Shown one piece after another: positions 37,469-52,020 of a stretch of DNA of 64,000 nt (position 1 is its first letter; the number at the start of each line of letters is the position of its first letter). The stretch is taken from positions 22,570,356 to 22,634,355 of the forward strand of contig CM060470.1 in NCBI GenBank assembly GCA_030544235.1. Reading direction: 5' to 3'. Source of the DNA: Lepturacanthus savala. Lineage: Eukaryota > Chordata > Actinopteri > Scombriformes > Trichiuridae. Below the pieces are notes generated by a model that had not been told where the DNA came from, did no database searches, and was given only the letters and a program-made list of their open reading frames with translations. The translations under genes and the position numbers were made by a program.

Positions 37469-38577
37469 ATGTTGTGGCTCCACTATGTGGTTCAGCCTCA
37501 TTTGCTTATTAAAACAAAGAGAAAGTAAAGTAGATATTGGTTATTTTCTGGTGTGTTGATTCATATAAAAACAATTCCTCTCGACTTTGCTTCCAAAGAA
37601 AATGATGTTATGTTGTGTTCAATTTTACTGTAAACACCCACATGGTTGGAACTCTTCTTCTACTTTTATGAACAATTTCAAAATGTCTTTGGTAGCATAA
37701 ACCATCTAGGAATCATGGTAATCTGAAAACGGCTTTTTAAATGCTGTCATCATCAACCGCTTCCTGATGAATATCTGGCACAGGTCTGACAGATGTCCAT
37801 CCTCAACATTGAAACAACCCAACACTCCCTGTGGAGCAGGTAGATTATCGCAACATTGATGACAACACAATGTTAATGCGCAAATAGTGGAGCTAGCACA
37901 TTAACCTGTCATAACAGCCCATCATGTAGGAAAAAAATGACAGAATCAAGTCTGTAAGTCTACAGTAACTAAAATAAGCAGAATGAGGCCACTAGACATC
38001 CATGTTACAGCCCACTGACTGAACAGTGTTTTCTGTTAATTGCGTGGTAGCATTACTGATGAGTCCTGTTTTGTATTGGTTGGGAACTATTATAGACTAT
38101 TATAGAATTATCTTAGCTTGGCGAATTATCAAGCAGGATTTTGCAGAAAGTGAATTTCTGAAAAGTAATAACAGGCTGCTGCCTGCAGAAATCGCAATCC
38201 TCACAAAAAAATTGAAAAGAGCAATGTCTTTTTTGAAGGTATGGAGGGTATTTCTCATTTCAAGATATTTTTTCTCTATTCAAGCATGTGTCACTATGTG
38301 TGTCCAGTGATATAGTGTGACTGAAAGTGTCCGCCTTGATTTACACGTGAATGCAAAATGGTTCTCGTGAGACAGGGTAATCACGAAGCTAATTCCATTT
38401 GTGATTTTTATCACTCTTACCTGCTTATTCATCTTCTTTTGTCTGGAATTCTTAACATCCTTTCACATGAGTCTTACGCCCACCTGAAATTTCTTCCTCC
38501 CTCTTCACCTTCCTCCACCTCCTCCCATCATTGTTCCTCCTACTCACTACTCCTCCTCCTCCACCTCTCATCAGGCT

Positions 38578-38618
38578 CCATCTTTCCCCAACTCTGCTCT
38601 CTCTTTCTCTCTTTCCTT

Positions 38619-38650
<32 letters not shown>

Positions 38651-38652
38651 CT
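38578..38652. repeat. (CT)n-rich tract
   Basis: Pyrimidine tract ending in about 14 perfect CT units. Confidence 0.9.
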
Positions 38653-39326
38653 CATCTCCCTCCTACGTTCTGAACACTTTCACACACCACCAATTCAGTG
38701 TGTGCGTGCCTGTGTGTGTGTGAGTCACACTGATGCTGCATTGCAGGGCTCTCTTCTCAGGGCCTTCTCACTGCAGGAGCCAGGGAGCACAGGAAAGGAG
38801 CCGGGAGATGTGAGATAAAGTTCCTTTAAAGGTGCACAAGCACAGGAAGCAAAGTGGATCTTTGCCGAATTTTACAGCCGGATGTGTGTGTGTATTTGAT
38901 CCAAACGTCCAATACACCAACTGTAGGCTATGTGAGCTAGCACCCACTGTGTGTGGGAGTGTGTGTGTTTGTGTTGAGTTCAGTCTCAGATCTCAGAATC
39001 ACCGCAAACTCCAGCCCTTCCTATTGTTTCCCTCCAGTCTGTCACCTTTTCTCATCTCTGTACATTTCTGAAACAGATACATAAAGCTAAAGTTGAAACA
39101 CTTTCATTTCAAGTGGAGCTACAATTATCACATTCACATCTAATGGCATCTTTCCATTGACTTTGTATAATGTAATTGTGCACCATCTGACGTCTACTTC
39201 AAGTTCTGAGTGTATTTATGTGCATGTGTGTGTCTTATGTATCATGATGGGTATTATGGTATGTACACTTTTAGTCCTGTTTGAGATGTGTCTCAAAGGA
39301 TAGAAAATGTCACTCCTCCACATTAG

Positions 39327-39492
39327 TCAGTCAGTCATTTTCTATACCTGCTTATACCTCATTAGGGTAGCGGGGTTCTGCTGAAGCCAATTGCAGCCCA
39401 TGACAAGAGAGAACCTAGAGAGAAGGTCTTGAACCTGTGACCTTCTTGCTGTGAGGCAACAGTGCTACCCCCTGCCCCACCATGTCACCCCA
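39327..39492 (-). mobile_element. tRNA-derived SINE, internally deleted copy
   Basis: Same family as 41715-42065: it has the tail side (ACCTGCTTATACCTCATTAG) and head side (GTGACCTTCTTGCTGTGAGG, CTGCCCCACCATG), but the central part is missing. Confidence 0.8.
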
Positions 39493-41714
39493 TCCACATT
39501 GATCTAGACTGAAATAGCTCAACAATAACAACAACAGCCATACATGAAATAACAGGTAAACACAGCTCTTACAAATAATACTACAAATACAAATAATTCT
39601 GTTCCATTTATTGTAACGAAACCTTTCCAGTTTCACCAACCTGCAGCAACATGACTCTGTTTGACCTAAATGGAACAGGTCTTCACTAGTATCACTGGTA
39701 CATCTGTGTTTAGCTACTATTTCATAGCAATATGACTGCTGGTTTTGGTTTGTTCGTGGTGCCTAGAAGATGAATCCCACTGACATTGATGATCCTTTAA
39801 CTTTCATTCATTAATAAGCATTAATCTAAAAGCTGTTCCTGTGCACATATTTCTATTTTATTTGTATGTCTGAATTATGAGTGTGTGGATTTATACACTT
39901 TAAAGCATCCCCAAGAGGGACTTAAGTCTTCTTTTTTGTAGTGGCACAAACCATAGGATTATGCAACCACATTACTTTTTCAAAACTACTTGCATCAATT
40001 GCTGTGTTTATCAAAACCTTCAACCAACACGCTGTTTTTTGTCCTGTCTATTCCAGCTTATTTGTATCCAGTCCTGTAATTAGATAGATAATAATTTGCA
40101 TCTAAATAATAGGAAGGAAAACCTGTTACTGACCCTCACACGCACACATTTAAACAGACTATTACAAGTATGCATAAAGCACTCTCATCTACTGTCCACT
40201 GGCAACCTCCCTACCTGGAACTCTGTCTTTGTACAAGTGCACCCATGAAAGCATGACTGCCTTTCAGCGAGCCTCGGTGCTGATCATCTCACTAAAGCAG
40301 CTCTTCTCTTCCCACTCAGTACCCACCTCCCACTCACAGCTTCTAGGCAGCCTGCACTCACGTCACATGTACATCCACCCACATAAACCATTTCATTTTT
40401 TTCTGTCTCTTCTCTTGTTGTAAATGTTTCATTTTCTCTCTCTGGCATTTATTCGGCACCTCTCAGTTGTTGAAGCTATGTTAAATGAATGTAGTTCTGA
40501 TCAGACTGACACTAATACTGTATGGTTTTAGCTGTTTATTTGTCCATTCATTCAGACATGAGGAGCTGTCACTGCTTTATTTCTTCTGATCATATTGCCA
40601 ACAGTTGTTTTAAGTCTTCTGTACTGAACATAGGAGCTGAAACTTCTCATATCTCTACAGTCCTTGTAGTTTTTGTGTCTGGATGCATATAACACAGTCA
40701 AGCATGTGCCGGCTATAGTGTAGAAATATAACTATGTTTAATACATATGAGGATAAAACTCATTGTAGTTTTACAGAGAGATGACACCTACATACAAATA
40801 TGTCAAAAGTCAGGAGAAGCAGCGACTACGTTATTTATACAGCAGGTGGTTTTACCTTGTGAGGTGGTGCTGGACTTTGTTAGGTGAGTCAAGCCAGATG
40901 CAAAAACTTGTCCTCTCTCCTGATCTCACGGGGGTTGAATATTGTCGGGGAAGTAAAGAAAGCCAAGAAGGGTGTTCCCTCCTTAATAAAACCTGGAAAT
41001 CATACAAAATTATGAAATGTGATCAGGTTTTTAACATTAAAATGGAGATTATAAGTTATATCATTGTCAAAGAGACAGCTGGTCAACAAAGCAGCAGCAC
41101 ATCAAACAAAACATAAAAACAACATAAAAACATGTTTGTGATAAATAGGCAACATTGGGAAAGATGAGGAGCACAGGAAAGGAAGAGAAATATGTCACGA
41201 GAGTTATTCAGCACAGATGAGGCAGTAAGGATGATCGATTATTAATATAAGCTCCAATTATAGCATATTTGCAAAAACTTTAAGTAAACCTAATACCTAA
41301 TTATAACTAATACAATTTAAACATTAGAAACATCTCACTTCACAACAAAAAAACTACCTAGCAGCACCACAAACTACAAGGTACAAACAATTTTTGTGAA
41401 CTGAGCCTGAATGGATGCATGATGTGGTAGAACAGTGCATAATGAAAAAATAGCACATACATGTATGTGACCAAACATCATGGATTAACAACCAGTGCTG
41501 AAAGGCTACGTCAAAAGAAGCTCCACAATTCTACAATATCACAAACTTCAGCCTCAAAAATCACCATAGATTTGAAACCTCACTTATCAATCTTATAAAC
41601 TAAATAAAAACAGCTGAATGAAGCTCATCTTTCAATAAATACTGCAGCTGCCTGCTGTTGGATTTATAACCACAGCTATCAATAATCAAATTTGGTGACA
41701 AGGTTAATTTTCCT

Positions 41715-42065
41715 CGGGCGACATGGTGGAGCAGGGGTTAGTGCTGTTGCCTCACAGCAAGAAGGTTGCAGGTCCAAGACCTCCTTGGTCCTGGGTCTGG
41801 GACCTTTCTGTGTGGAGTTTGCATGTTCTCCCTGTGTCTGCGTGGGTTTTCATTAGGTACTCTGGCTTCCTCCCACAGTCCAAAAACATGCTGAGGTTCA
41901 GTGGAGACATTAAATTGCCCGTAGGTGTGAGTGAATGGTGTGTGTGCCCCACGATTGGCTGGCGACCATCTGGGGTGTATCCCTGCCTTTTTCCGTAATG
42001 CGCTGGGCTGAGCTCCAGCAGACCCCTGTGACCCTAATGAGGAATAAGCGGGTATAGCGGGTATA
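41715..42065 (+). mobile_element. tRNA-derived SINE, near full length
   Basis: The head GGCGACATGGTGGAGCAGGG then TTAGTGCTGTTGCCTCACAG and a degenerate B-box region (GGTCCAAGACC) resemble a tRNA. It continues with TTTGCATGTTCTCCCTGTGT and CTTCCTCCCACAGTCC, and ends GAATAAGCGGGTATAGCGGG. This is the SINE type very common in percomorph fish; the family name needs a library search. Confidence 0.85.
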
Positions 42066-43480
42066 AGGTTCATTTTCCTCATTTAAAAAAAAAGCCTTTG
42101 TGCCTTTTGTTCAGTATTTATACCAGTAACTACTAAACCCAGATAAGGGTTATTATATGTTCAGCTGCAGGCGCAAAATGAGCAAAAAGCCGCAGGCTAG
42201 TTTCACTGTTAATATTAAAAGTTGCTGAGGGGCCAGAGCAGCACAAAAAAGTATATTTTCTAATATTATTTTATATATCATATTTTGGTGGCTACAGGTA
42301 AATTGAAACATATTCCACATAAAATAATTATATTGGATAAAAGATGATTGTGCTGCTGCTTTCTGTATGTAAAATACTGTAATAAGAGCTACCTAATATC
42401 AAGCAACTGCTTTTACACTAATTAGTTTTATTTTAATTGAATGTACATAATGCATTGTTTACAGGTTTTCCTGGGTTGTGTCCAAAAACTCCTCTCTCTC
42501 ATATAATGTAATTTTCCTTCTGTAATTTGAGGCCAAGACATTTGATTTTAATAAATGTAAATTAGCCTGTATACATACTCTAACTCCTCTTGTTAATACA
42601 GCTGTATCTTGTCCAAAGCAATCAGCTAATGCACAGCCGCATGGGTCATACAGGGAGTGTGGAGCTTGGTACAAAGACAACTGCTGTGCAGAAATCACGA
42701 CAGTAATCAATGTAATAATTAATTATTCAATCATTAAATTCCACTGTTACAAACAGTCCATGTAAAAACATACATCGTCACATTCAAAAATGTGTTTTTT
42801 GGATTGGTTTAGCAAAGCCAAATATAATATACATTATATATAAGTAACATTATTTAACCTATTAAAAAGTAAATTGGACATTGTGGGCAGTTTTCTCACA
42901 ATTGTATCTTTAGTCTGATCCTCAGCAGTACATGTAATGGAATTCAATCTCTGTGATTAGATGTGTTTTGCCAAATTTCACCTTGGAATTCATAAATTAT
43001 CAGTCATCTTAGATATTTATGTACATAGACTTGTGCATTTGACAAGACATTTTATCAAAGAATATTATTTTTTAACATAATTATTCATCTTTTGTAGTAA
43101 TAATTAAGTCAGAAGTGAGAATCCAAGTCATAGTGATCACAATGATGCATGTTCAAAATGTAGGTCATATAACATTATGACTTTAACTTTCACACCCAGA
43201 CCCAGAAGCTCCCTCTCCTCCCTCTTCACGCATCTATACTTCCACTGGGATCAGTAACTTCCTGAAGTCTTATCATCACTATGAATATTTCAAGCAACCA
43301 GCAGAGCCTCCATCACTCTCAGCAAGAAAGAGATTTAGTTTGAATAGCTGATGTTAGAACTCAGTAAACTCAAAAAATACAGTCAGGTGAACAGAAAAAA
43401 ATTAAATAGATACAATACAATACACTAGTTTAATTATTTTGTCCACACGATGCAATAATATTTTTACAATGTAGTATATA

Positions 43481-43735
43481 GACTCCAGTTCGGTCCACTT
43501 TCATACCTGCAAACAAACCAAAATTGGTCCGATTGACATTTCATCATTGTAAGTAGTAAGTAACTCCTCCCATGATGCATCTCAAACGTTTGGACCCAAG
43601 ATCCCATTCTTACCAGAGGGACCAAACAAAGTTTGTCAAGTGGACCGAGACCACCTCTTTTTGCAGGTCTCCTCTGCTTGATTTAGTGCGCCCAAGTGCA
43701 ACTGATGCTTTTATATCAACAAAAATGAACTGAAC
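43481..43735 (+). repeat. dispersed repeat family B, copy 2
   Basis: Shares ordered blocks with 8997-9285 in the same orientation. Confidence 0.7.
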
Positions 43736-44079
43736 TAAGCATCTTTGGTTAGAATAGACTGCTGTTGGTGGTGAAAGCATACTAAGTCTATCCATGACTA
43801 CTCCTGCAGCTCTGATGCAATGTTCCACTCCCAAACTGCATCAACACTGCAGCAACTCTTTCCTGTTGTGTTTTTATCATTGCATTTACCATCTGCTTCC
43901 CAAGTAACAGTATTTTTCCAAACAATGAAAGTCTGTAATAACTCTAATTTGTACTTTACACAGTGAATGTGCCTCACAGCCACAAGCAAAAAACAGTGTC
44001 TTTCTGCCTCTGCCAAATCCTGCAAAGTAAGTGTGGTCAGTACCACATCTTTTCTTTCTTTGTAAAAAAAGCAACTAAA

Positions 44080-44302
44080 GGACTCTCAGACTGTGAGAAA
44101 ATATTCTCCAGTCTGATGAAATCAAGATTAAACTGTTTAGCCTCAATCCCAACAGTAAAGATTCACGCTGTGAGGGTGATTTTCAGCAGCAAGGTCTGTA
44201 ATAGAGGGTTGAATGAAAACAGAATGGAGAAAAATACGTTCCTCAATGAAAACCTGTTCTCAGGACATGAGACTGGTTCACCTTTTTCAACAGGAAACAA
44301 CC
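44080..44302 (+). pseudogene. Tc1-like transposase relic, left part
   Basis: GACTCTCAGACTGTGAGAAA and AGTCTGATGAAATCAAGATT match the middle of fish Tc1-like transposase genes (the SDETKI region). Stops and frameshifts make it inactive. It is separated from its right part by the SINE at 44315-44665. Confidence 0.85.
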
Positions 44303-44314
44303 CTAAGACAACAT

Positions 44315-44665
44315 TCATTCATTCATCTTCTATACATGCTTATTATGACCATTATTAGGGTTGCAGGGGTCTGCTGGAGCCAATCCCAGCACATCACAGG
44401 TTAGAGGCAGGGCTACACCCCAGATGGTCACAGCCTATCATGGGGCAACCACACCATTCACTCACACACTCACACCTATGGCAATTTAGTGTCTCCACTG
44501 AACCTCAGCATGTTTTTGGACTGTGGGAGGAAGCCGGAGTACCCGGAGAAAACCCACGCAGAACATGCAAACTCCACACAGAAAGGTCCCAGACCAAGGA
44601 CCAAGGAGGTCTTGTATCTGTGACCTTCTTGCTGTGAGGCAACAGCACTAACCCCTGCGCCACCC
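44315..44665 (-). mobile_element. tRNA-derived SINE nested in the Tc1-like relic
   Basis: Minus-strand copy of the 41715-42065 family. It is flanked by CTAAGACAACAT (44303-44314) and CTAAAACAACAT (44666-44677), a 12-bp target duplication with one mismatch. Confidence 0.9.
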
Positions 44666-44677
44666 CTAAAACAACAT

Positions 44678-44960
44678 AGGAGTAATAAATCAGTAAATGT
44701 GGTCAATTAGCCCAACCAGAGCCCTGATACAATCAAACATCTCTGGAGAGACCTGAAAATGTTTCTCCACTGACGGTCCTCATCCGACCTGACAGAGCCT
44801 GAGAGAATCTGCAGAGAAGAATGGCAGAAATCCCCCAAATCCAGGTGTGCACAGCTTGTTTCCCCCAGGAAGACTCAAAGCTATAATTACTGACAAAGGC
44901 GCTTCAACAAAGTACTGAGAAAATGGTCTAAATACTTATGCCACTGAGACATTTCAGTAT
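44678..44960 (+). pseudogene. Tc1-like transposase relic, right part and 3' UTR
   Basis: Contains CATCTCTGGAGAGACCTGAA, GAGAATCTGCAGAGAAGAAT and GCTTCAACAAAGTACTGAG, matching the C-terminal third of Tc1-like transposase and the usual end at the TGA. The catalytic frame is broken. Confidence 0.85.
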
Positions 44961-46550
44961 CAGAATTCCTGTTTTGTGTGTCATTGTTTTGTCATTATGA
45001 GGAATTGAGTTTAGATTGACCAGGAAAAATGAATTTACAGACTTAACCAAATAAAAAATAAACTATGGGGTCTAAACAGTCTTAGAATATATTGTAAGTA
45101 CTGATGGGAGCAAGGAGTCAAACTTTTCCTCAACAATATGAAAAAAATGACTTATGTTCTTATATCCCACTGAATGAAGAAGAAGTAGGACTCCTGGAAG
45201 AGAGAGGCCAGAAAAGGATGCTTGCACACCTGGGTAGCTAATATCCAAGGTTTCCTGCAGCACTTTATAGTTGAGGTGGCCACCTCTACAACATGTTGTA
45301 AAAAAAAACAAAAAAAAAAACATTCCACATCCATCGTAGTGTATCGTCTCTCAAAAACACCATGATAATACGTTAGCCGGTTTAGCCGTTTTTGCCGTAG
45401 CCAATGCCAAAATAACAAACTTTGAATATTTTTTTTTCCTTTCATTCTTTCTATTTCATAATTTCTTTGAATTCCTGAATAAATCTGAGCCAACAAATTA
45501 GGTTTGCTGGCTCACAAAGTGTTTGATTTGTCTGTTCTGGGTGAATATAGAAACATGGCAATGCGACATGGTGGCTTCATGGAGCAAAACCAGCTCCCTG
45601 TGGCAATTAAACAGTTCAACCAAAGGTAATACAAATGTAATTCTTATTTTGATTCGCATGGTATTTAAAACTAATTAACTTTAGCTGAATGTTGTAAGTG
45701 AAGGGTACTTGGTATCATAGATGTTACAAAACTATTTTTTGGGATTAAACTTTATTATTTTCTCTGTTAAATTATATTCCACATGGTTTCCAGTTGTATT
45801 CTTTTCAATATTCATTCAGATGATAATTTTATTCAGGTTTTCTCTGGTATCAAGAACCATCCAATCCATAATCCAGTTCATGTTGGTGTCATACTTCATC
45901 CACAACAGAAAAAGAAAGGACATTTACTAGAAATCAATGAAGAAGTCAAAGCCTCAGAGCTTTGAAACTGACAATGTTTTGAAAAGCAGAAGACACATTT
46001 TTATTCTTTGCCTCAGCTCAACAAACAACCGAGGGTCACAAGTGAAACATTCATCAGACAAACACATTGGACAGAGCTGTATTATCTGTGTAAATATGCA
46101 GGTTTTGTTCCCACACAGTGAATCACAGCAGGAGACAACACACCTCGGGCTGAAGGTACACATTTTAACACCTTATTAAGATACTGTTTGGCATTCTATG
46201 GTAAAATGCTAATAAATGCCTTAAAGCAAAATGAGTCATGATTAAAGGAAAGAAAAGAATATATATAAGAAAAACTTGCACTTGAAGAGCAGAAGCATTC
46301 AACAGGAGCATCTAGTGAAGCTCTGGAATCATGGACAGTTTCTGGCAGCTACACTTGTCCCTGATGTCTGAAACTTCTCTTCTGTAGGAACATCCTGGTC
46401 ACATTCACACCTGGAATCTGCCCCAGTCCCTCTGGCCATTAAGCCGCTCCACTCGAGAATTAAGGGCCTTGCTTAAAGGCACTTAAATGGACTCTCAATT
46501 TCTCTGTGCTACAATCTACAGGGGTGATGTATTTGACATCTAATGCACAG

Positions 46551-46716
46551 ATATATTGTTTCTATGAGAACACAATGTATACAAATGCTGAAAGCCTACA
46601 GACAAGTGGAGGGAAATTTGTACATGTCACTCCAAGCTATAGCCTCTCTTTTTTCAGTGTGGTCTTTTCTGCTCATCTGTCATACAACCCCTATACCTCA
46701 AACACACACACACACA
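46551..46716 (+). repeat. 166-bp direct duplication, copy 1
   Basis: Identical to 49816-49981 as far as I can read; ends in a short CA run. Confidence 0.95.
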
Positions 46717-46763
46717 AACACTCAGAACACAATTTCATTGTGTGCTTTTGTATACTTACAGTT

Positions 46764-46881
<118 letters not shown>

Positions 46882-48367
46882 GAAAAGCTCATGCAATTAC
46901 ACCGGGATGGACTGTGTGAGACTTTTCAAGCAAAACAAAAACTGTGAAGCTTTGGGTTATTCTGTAATATCGTAGTCATATTGGTTCATAGGTCTGATCC
47001 TGAATCATTTGGTTATGTAAACTGCTTTAATTTTTAATGAATGTGAGCTCTGTAAGCTGAGGCCTTCAATTCTTGCCTCTATGATGCTGTTTCAGATCAG
47101 ATGAGAGCAACATTTTGGACTCATGATGAACTCATCTATGCATTGCAGTCATATTTATTAGTATCACCGGTAGCTGTCAACATCACAGGCACATAGTATC
47201 TCTAAATATCATGTTCATCATATCTTGACACTGACATAGATCTGACCTGGGTATAATATGTTGCTTTCTAACTTTTAAAAATGGAAAAAAAAATGTTGCA
47301 CTCTATTATTTTGGAAGTATTGTTTCCAATGCAATCTAACCTAAATTATGAAGCCTATTGAGAGAGACAAAGATACATATCTGCAAATACTGTAAGCAGT
47401 ATAAGTGTACACTTATGTTTATTTCATAACAATTCTATTTTAATATGGATGAGTGCCCTGACAATGAAAGAAAGAGAATGAAAAAGAACCAAGGACATGG
47501 AGCACGGAATAGCAGTCAGATGAAAATGGAACGAGAAAAAGAGATGAAAAGAAATACAGAGGAGCGGTGGTCAAGAAGAGAGACGGGGGGAGAAAATGAA
47601 AGAGTCTAGCCTGAGGAGTGGGGGCGAGTCTGGGCCATTACATCACTGCTGCAGTGGCTGATATATGAACGTTACTAACTCTCCCCCCCCTCTTTCTCTC
47701 TTTCTGTGTGTGTGTATTTGTCACTTTCTCTGTCTAGCAATTGCAATCCTATATATTGTTATGACCGTTTCACTCGGTTTCCTTCTTATTGTGGCCGTAT
47801 ATCTGAAATAGTATTGCAAGCAATATTTTAAATTAAACATTCAAACCCCATAGGGTTATGTAAATGTATGTTTACGTAAATCATGGGTAATTACTTGGTT
47901 AAAACTGAAGTACTGTAAGCCACAGCCCTCAAAGCAGCACATGGGCCTCTAGTTTAAAAGCAGAAATATGGAAGAAAGTGTGGACAACACCAGGGTGAGT
48001 GCAAACTCTGCTCTCAAGGTAATTTCCTGGTCCACACCACCATGCTGGATGTGGTGACCGCTGATGTGGGTGTTATGAATATTCCACCTGCACAGTTCAG
48101 CGTTCTGCTCCTGTGACAGATAACCAGTGAACAAATCTCCTCCCAGTTATCTGGGGAGCTTTTGCTTTCTTTGAAAGGTTTTAAGCTGAAATGATTAAAT
48201 TGAGTAATTTCCTCAGACTTGGCAAAGCTTCGCCTGATTCACAGAAGACACCAACACAACTGCTTCCATAGGCTGAGTAGTGCTGCCCATGACCAGTAAA
48301 CTGATGTGTGAAATCAGTGTTGTGAGTGCCCCTTTGATATTATGCTGATACACACTAATGAAATCAT

Positions 48368-48760
48368 TAAAGGTCCCATATCGCAGAAAGTGAGATTTTT
48401 AATATCTTCTGGATTATAAGAAAGGTCTAGGTGTTATTTAATTACTGTCCCATGTTTCAAAACACACAATCCACAGAGAAATGCTCACAGAAACCGAGCC
48501 TTGTCAGTACTGTGAAGCTATTGAGGTCACAACTATACAGCCACAGCCCCTTTCACAGCCATTCAAATCAGACCAATCAGAGGAAAGACTAAAACACATA
48601 ATGATATGTTCTTTCTACAGCTGCAGAGAGAGAGGAAATGTAAAACAATAATGAGATAAGTTATGGTTCTTAAAACCACAACTATATTTTGTTATGGATA
48701 TGAAAACTTCAAATAAGACCCAGGAAAAGTGTAAAATATTTAACATACTGTGAAGTTCTA
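48368..48760 (+). mobile_element. MITE with TTAAAGGTCCCATAT terminus, left-end copy
   Basis: Begins TTAAAGGTCCCATATCG. Its interior (CTGCAGAGAGAGAGGAAATG, GTAAAACAATAATGAGATAA) matches 57590-57890, which ends in the inverse terminus. The right end here is missing or eroded. Confidence 0.65.
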
Positions 48761-49815
48761 GTGCCAGCCTCTTAAATAATAAAACACAATCCGCTGACAC
48801 TTTCATGACACGGAAATAGACTAATCAATCTAATTTAATATATTGGCTGTTATTTTGTGTGCACACTGAATAAAGATTTGGTTTAATAAGCCACTAATTA
48901 GTTAATAAATTAAAATGTGCATATGATATGCATCCTCTCTAGTTGTACTGGCTTTTCATTTGTAGGGGTGTGATATGAGTGGAAATAGGAACTGGATAGA
49001 AGGAAAAATAAACCAGTTCCACACCAATAAGCTACCGTTACAATGCAGACTGTTCACTGGACCATCAGGGGCAAACAGGTTCTTGGGCACTTTCAGCATA
49101 TGGACATGAAGAGCTGGGGCTCAAACCACTGACCCTGTGATAATTATGACCTGTTCTACCTCCTGAACCACAGCTGGCTAAATGGCTGCAAACAAAGTTA
49201 AAGAAACCCAGTTCAAGATCACCTGCCTCTCTTATTCAGCATGTGTGACGGGAGGTTGAGGAAGAAAAGAGAAAAGAGAGGCTAAACAAACAGGAGAAGG
49301 TCAAACAGACCTGTTGGGAAATGCCACTAACGTTTTCCCTCATGAAGACAGCAGGGGAGACAGAGAGACAGGCTTATATGTTTTCACAATCACATCACAT
49401 ATTTTTATTGTGTTTGACTCCAAAAAAAAAGCAGTGTCCTGCTAAGCAGTACTGAATATCAGGGTGTGTGTGTGTTTGAAATATAATGAACCGAAGTCAA
49501 AGAGGGGTTGGGGGTGAGGAGCACGAAAGTCAACAAAGGAACTGAATGGTCAATATTGATTGAGTTATGAGTATTTGAGAGACAGCAGAGGAAAAACTGC
49601 CGCTGAATACAGTCAGTCACCTGGAGTTAGTCAAGACCATCTGAAAAGAATCTCAGGAGAATCTCAGTGATGAAGAAGCTGGTTCATTCTGTTAGAGCGG
49701 CTCACAACTCATTTTGCACTGAAGACTGATTTTTTATAGACAGTTTTACATTGGAACAGCCAACACAGATGTTTCAGGGTTCATTAAGGGTTCACAACTG
49801 AAGTAACTGTCACAC

Positions 49816-49963
49816 ATATATTGTTTCTATGAGAACACAATGTATACAAATGCTGAAAGCCTACAGACAAGTGGAGGGAAATTTGTACATGTCACTCCAA
49901 GCTATAGCCTCTCTTTTTTCAGTGTGGTCTTTTCTGCTCATCTGTCATACAACCCCTATACCT

Positions 49964-50007
<44 letters not shown>

Positions 50008-50013
50008 CACACA
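49816..50013 (+). repeat. 166-bp direct duplication copy 2 running into (CA)n
   Basis: Identical to 46551-46716 up to 49981, then a longer CA microsatellite. Confidence 0.95.
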
Positions 50014-51600
50014 TTAAACCAAATGAGAGTATGTAGAGCAGGGGTCCAATAACTTTTTCAGCTTGACTTCTATTATTGGCTATTAACAAAGAACACAACA
50101 AACCAAGGATTTAAAACGTAGGCCTATTTATTTCATTATTAAAGTATATCGCAGTAATAGTCAAATTTGCTGAGCAAGGTTAAGTTTTTCACCACCTCAT
50201 ACATTATGTACATACAAATTGGAAATATTAAGCTCCTTTCTATTTCTCAACTCTCTGAGCTATATTCATATATGCAAAAGTATAAGACTATTTTCAAGTA
50301 TATATTTTTACATATCAAATATACAAAAATATATACTTAGTGAAAATGACTTCATACACAAACATTTTTTTATTCTCAGGAGGCAGTCTGATAGTAATAA
50401 CCAGCAAGGGGGAGATGAGTGAAGAGGAAGAGATGCTCTCCTCTGCTGCCTCCATCAGGTAAACATCCTGCACACAACTGAGCTGGACAGATGAGTATAA
50501 AGCAAAAAAGAATGTTCCTCTATTTTAATTATTTCTTTTGTCTCCGGATGTATCTATCGTGTTCATTTGTATAATTTTTTCTTAATTGACTTGCCTGGTT
50601 GAATAATGGGGTTAATGTTAAAGGTTAAAATGAAAGGTTAATTTGACCCAAAAATACTGATTTAGAGAGGTAGGTGAACTAGGCAAGAGAATGAAGAAGA
50701 CATCATCAATAAAATAAAGAGGATTTAGGCATGTTTATATGCACATGTGTATATTTTTTTTTCTGGGGCTCTACTCTAATATTTTTTCTTTAATTGATCG
50801 GCTAAGCAGCAGCTTAATTCAGCCTGAAACTAGTTCTTTAGCTCATCTCTCTTTAAGCCCCTCCTCCTATTGAGCCCACTCTGCTGATTTCCAGAAACTG
50901 CCCCTTGACGCTCTCTTCCATCAGCTCCAGATGCTACTGATAATACAGCAGTCGTCTATTTTCAAACTATAAATTAATCAAGTAGGCTTCATCCATACAT
51001 GTTCAAGCACAATCTGATCTGAAATATGTGAGTGGACAATGATAACAACACATAGAACATCAGCATCCGAAGATTTGTTTTAGACTGATGTTTGCAGGCA
51101 TGTGGCAATAATTTGATGTAAATTTAAAGAGAAAGTAGAGGTAACTTTACAGATGTGCATGGACACCAAACATTGTAGAGTGTGTGGGGCAAAATCTTTC
51201 AACTTTTTGATGTTGATGTGCTCAGTATTGACTGGGTAGAAAAATAAAGCAATTTGAGCACAAATTACCACTGCCAGGTTGAAAGTGTTGATGATGATGG
51301 TGGAAAATAGCAAAGAGCCTCCTGGCCATCAATCACCAACAATGGTTTGAGGTTCAAATCAAAAGATTTGAGGCTGGTGAGCCCATCTCTCTGGATGAGG
51401 TATCTGACTATTTGTGTTTCACACTTTTTGATTTGTCACTTCCAATTGACAAAGAAGAGACCAGATTTGACACCAGAAATTAGAGTGAATCTACAATGTC
51501 TCAATTAGTGGGGATAATGCAGCCATCCACTCTGCACCTGAACCACATAGAAGTGAATCTACCCAACAGGATGACTGTCTGGGAGTGTCTAGACATGTCC

Positions 51601-51644
51601 ACACACACACACACACGCACGCACGCACACACACACACACACAC
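51601..51644. repeat. (CA)n microsatellite
   Basis: CA units with a few CG interruptions. Confidence 0.95.
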
Positions 51645-52020
51645 GGGCAGCCAGCTATTTTCACACATGTGCTCTCACCAAAAAGGACCCAATCAATCAA
51701 GATACAAATGCACATTGCCCTGTGTGCTTGGATGATAAATGAGCGCATGCACACACATACACACAACACATATACCACACACACTTTCCCAAGCATAACG
51801 AGGTGACAAAGACAGTGAAAGAAACAGGCAGAACAAAAGAGGACTGCATCTATTCCAGCCAGCTACTAGTCCCACAGTTATATCGATGAGAAACCAGCAC
51901 AATGACGCAGCATCTTTACAGCAGCACCCAACGGCATGCAGAGAGGAGAGAGAGGGAGAGACGGGGAGACAGAGGGTGGAATAACAAAACAAAGAGGTGG
52001 AAAACGACTGAGAGACTCAC

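Noticed and set aside
38417..38500. Minus-strand donor AAGCAG|GTAAGA
   Set aside because: The upstream acceptor is purine-rich and unconvincing; not enough for an exon call.
41715..42065. SINE head as a functional tRNA gene
   Set aside because: The cloverleaf is degenerate and the sequence continues into the SINE body.
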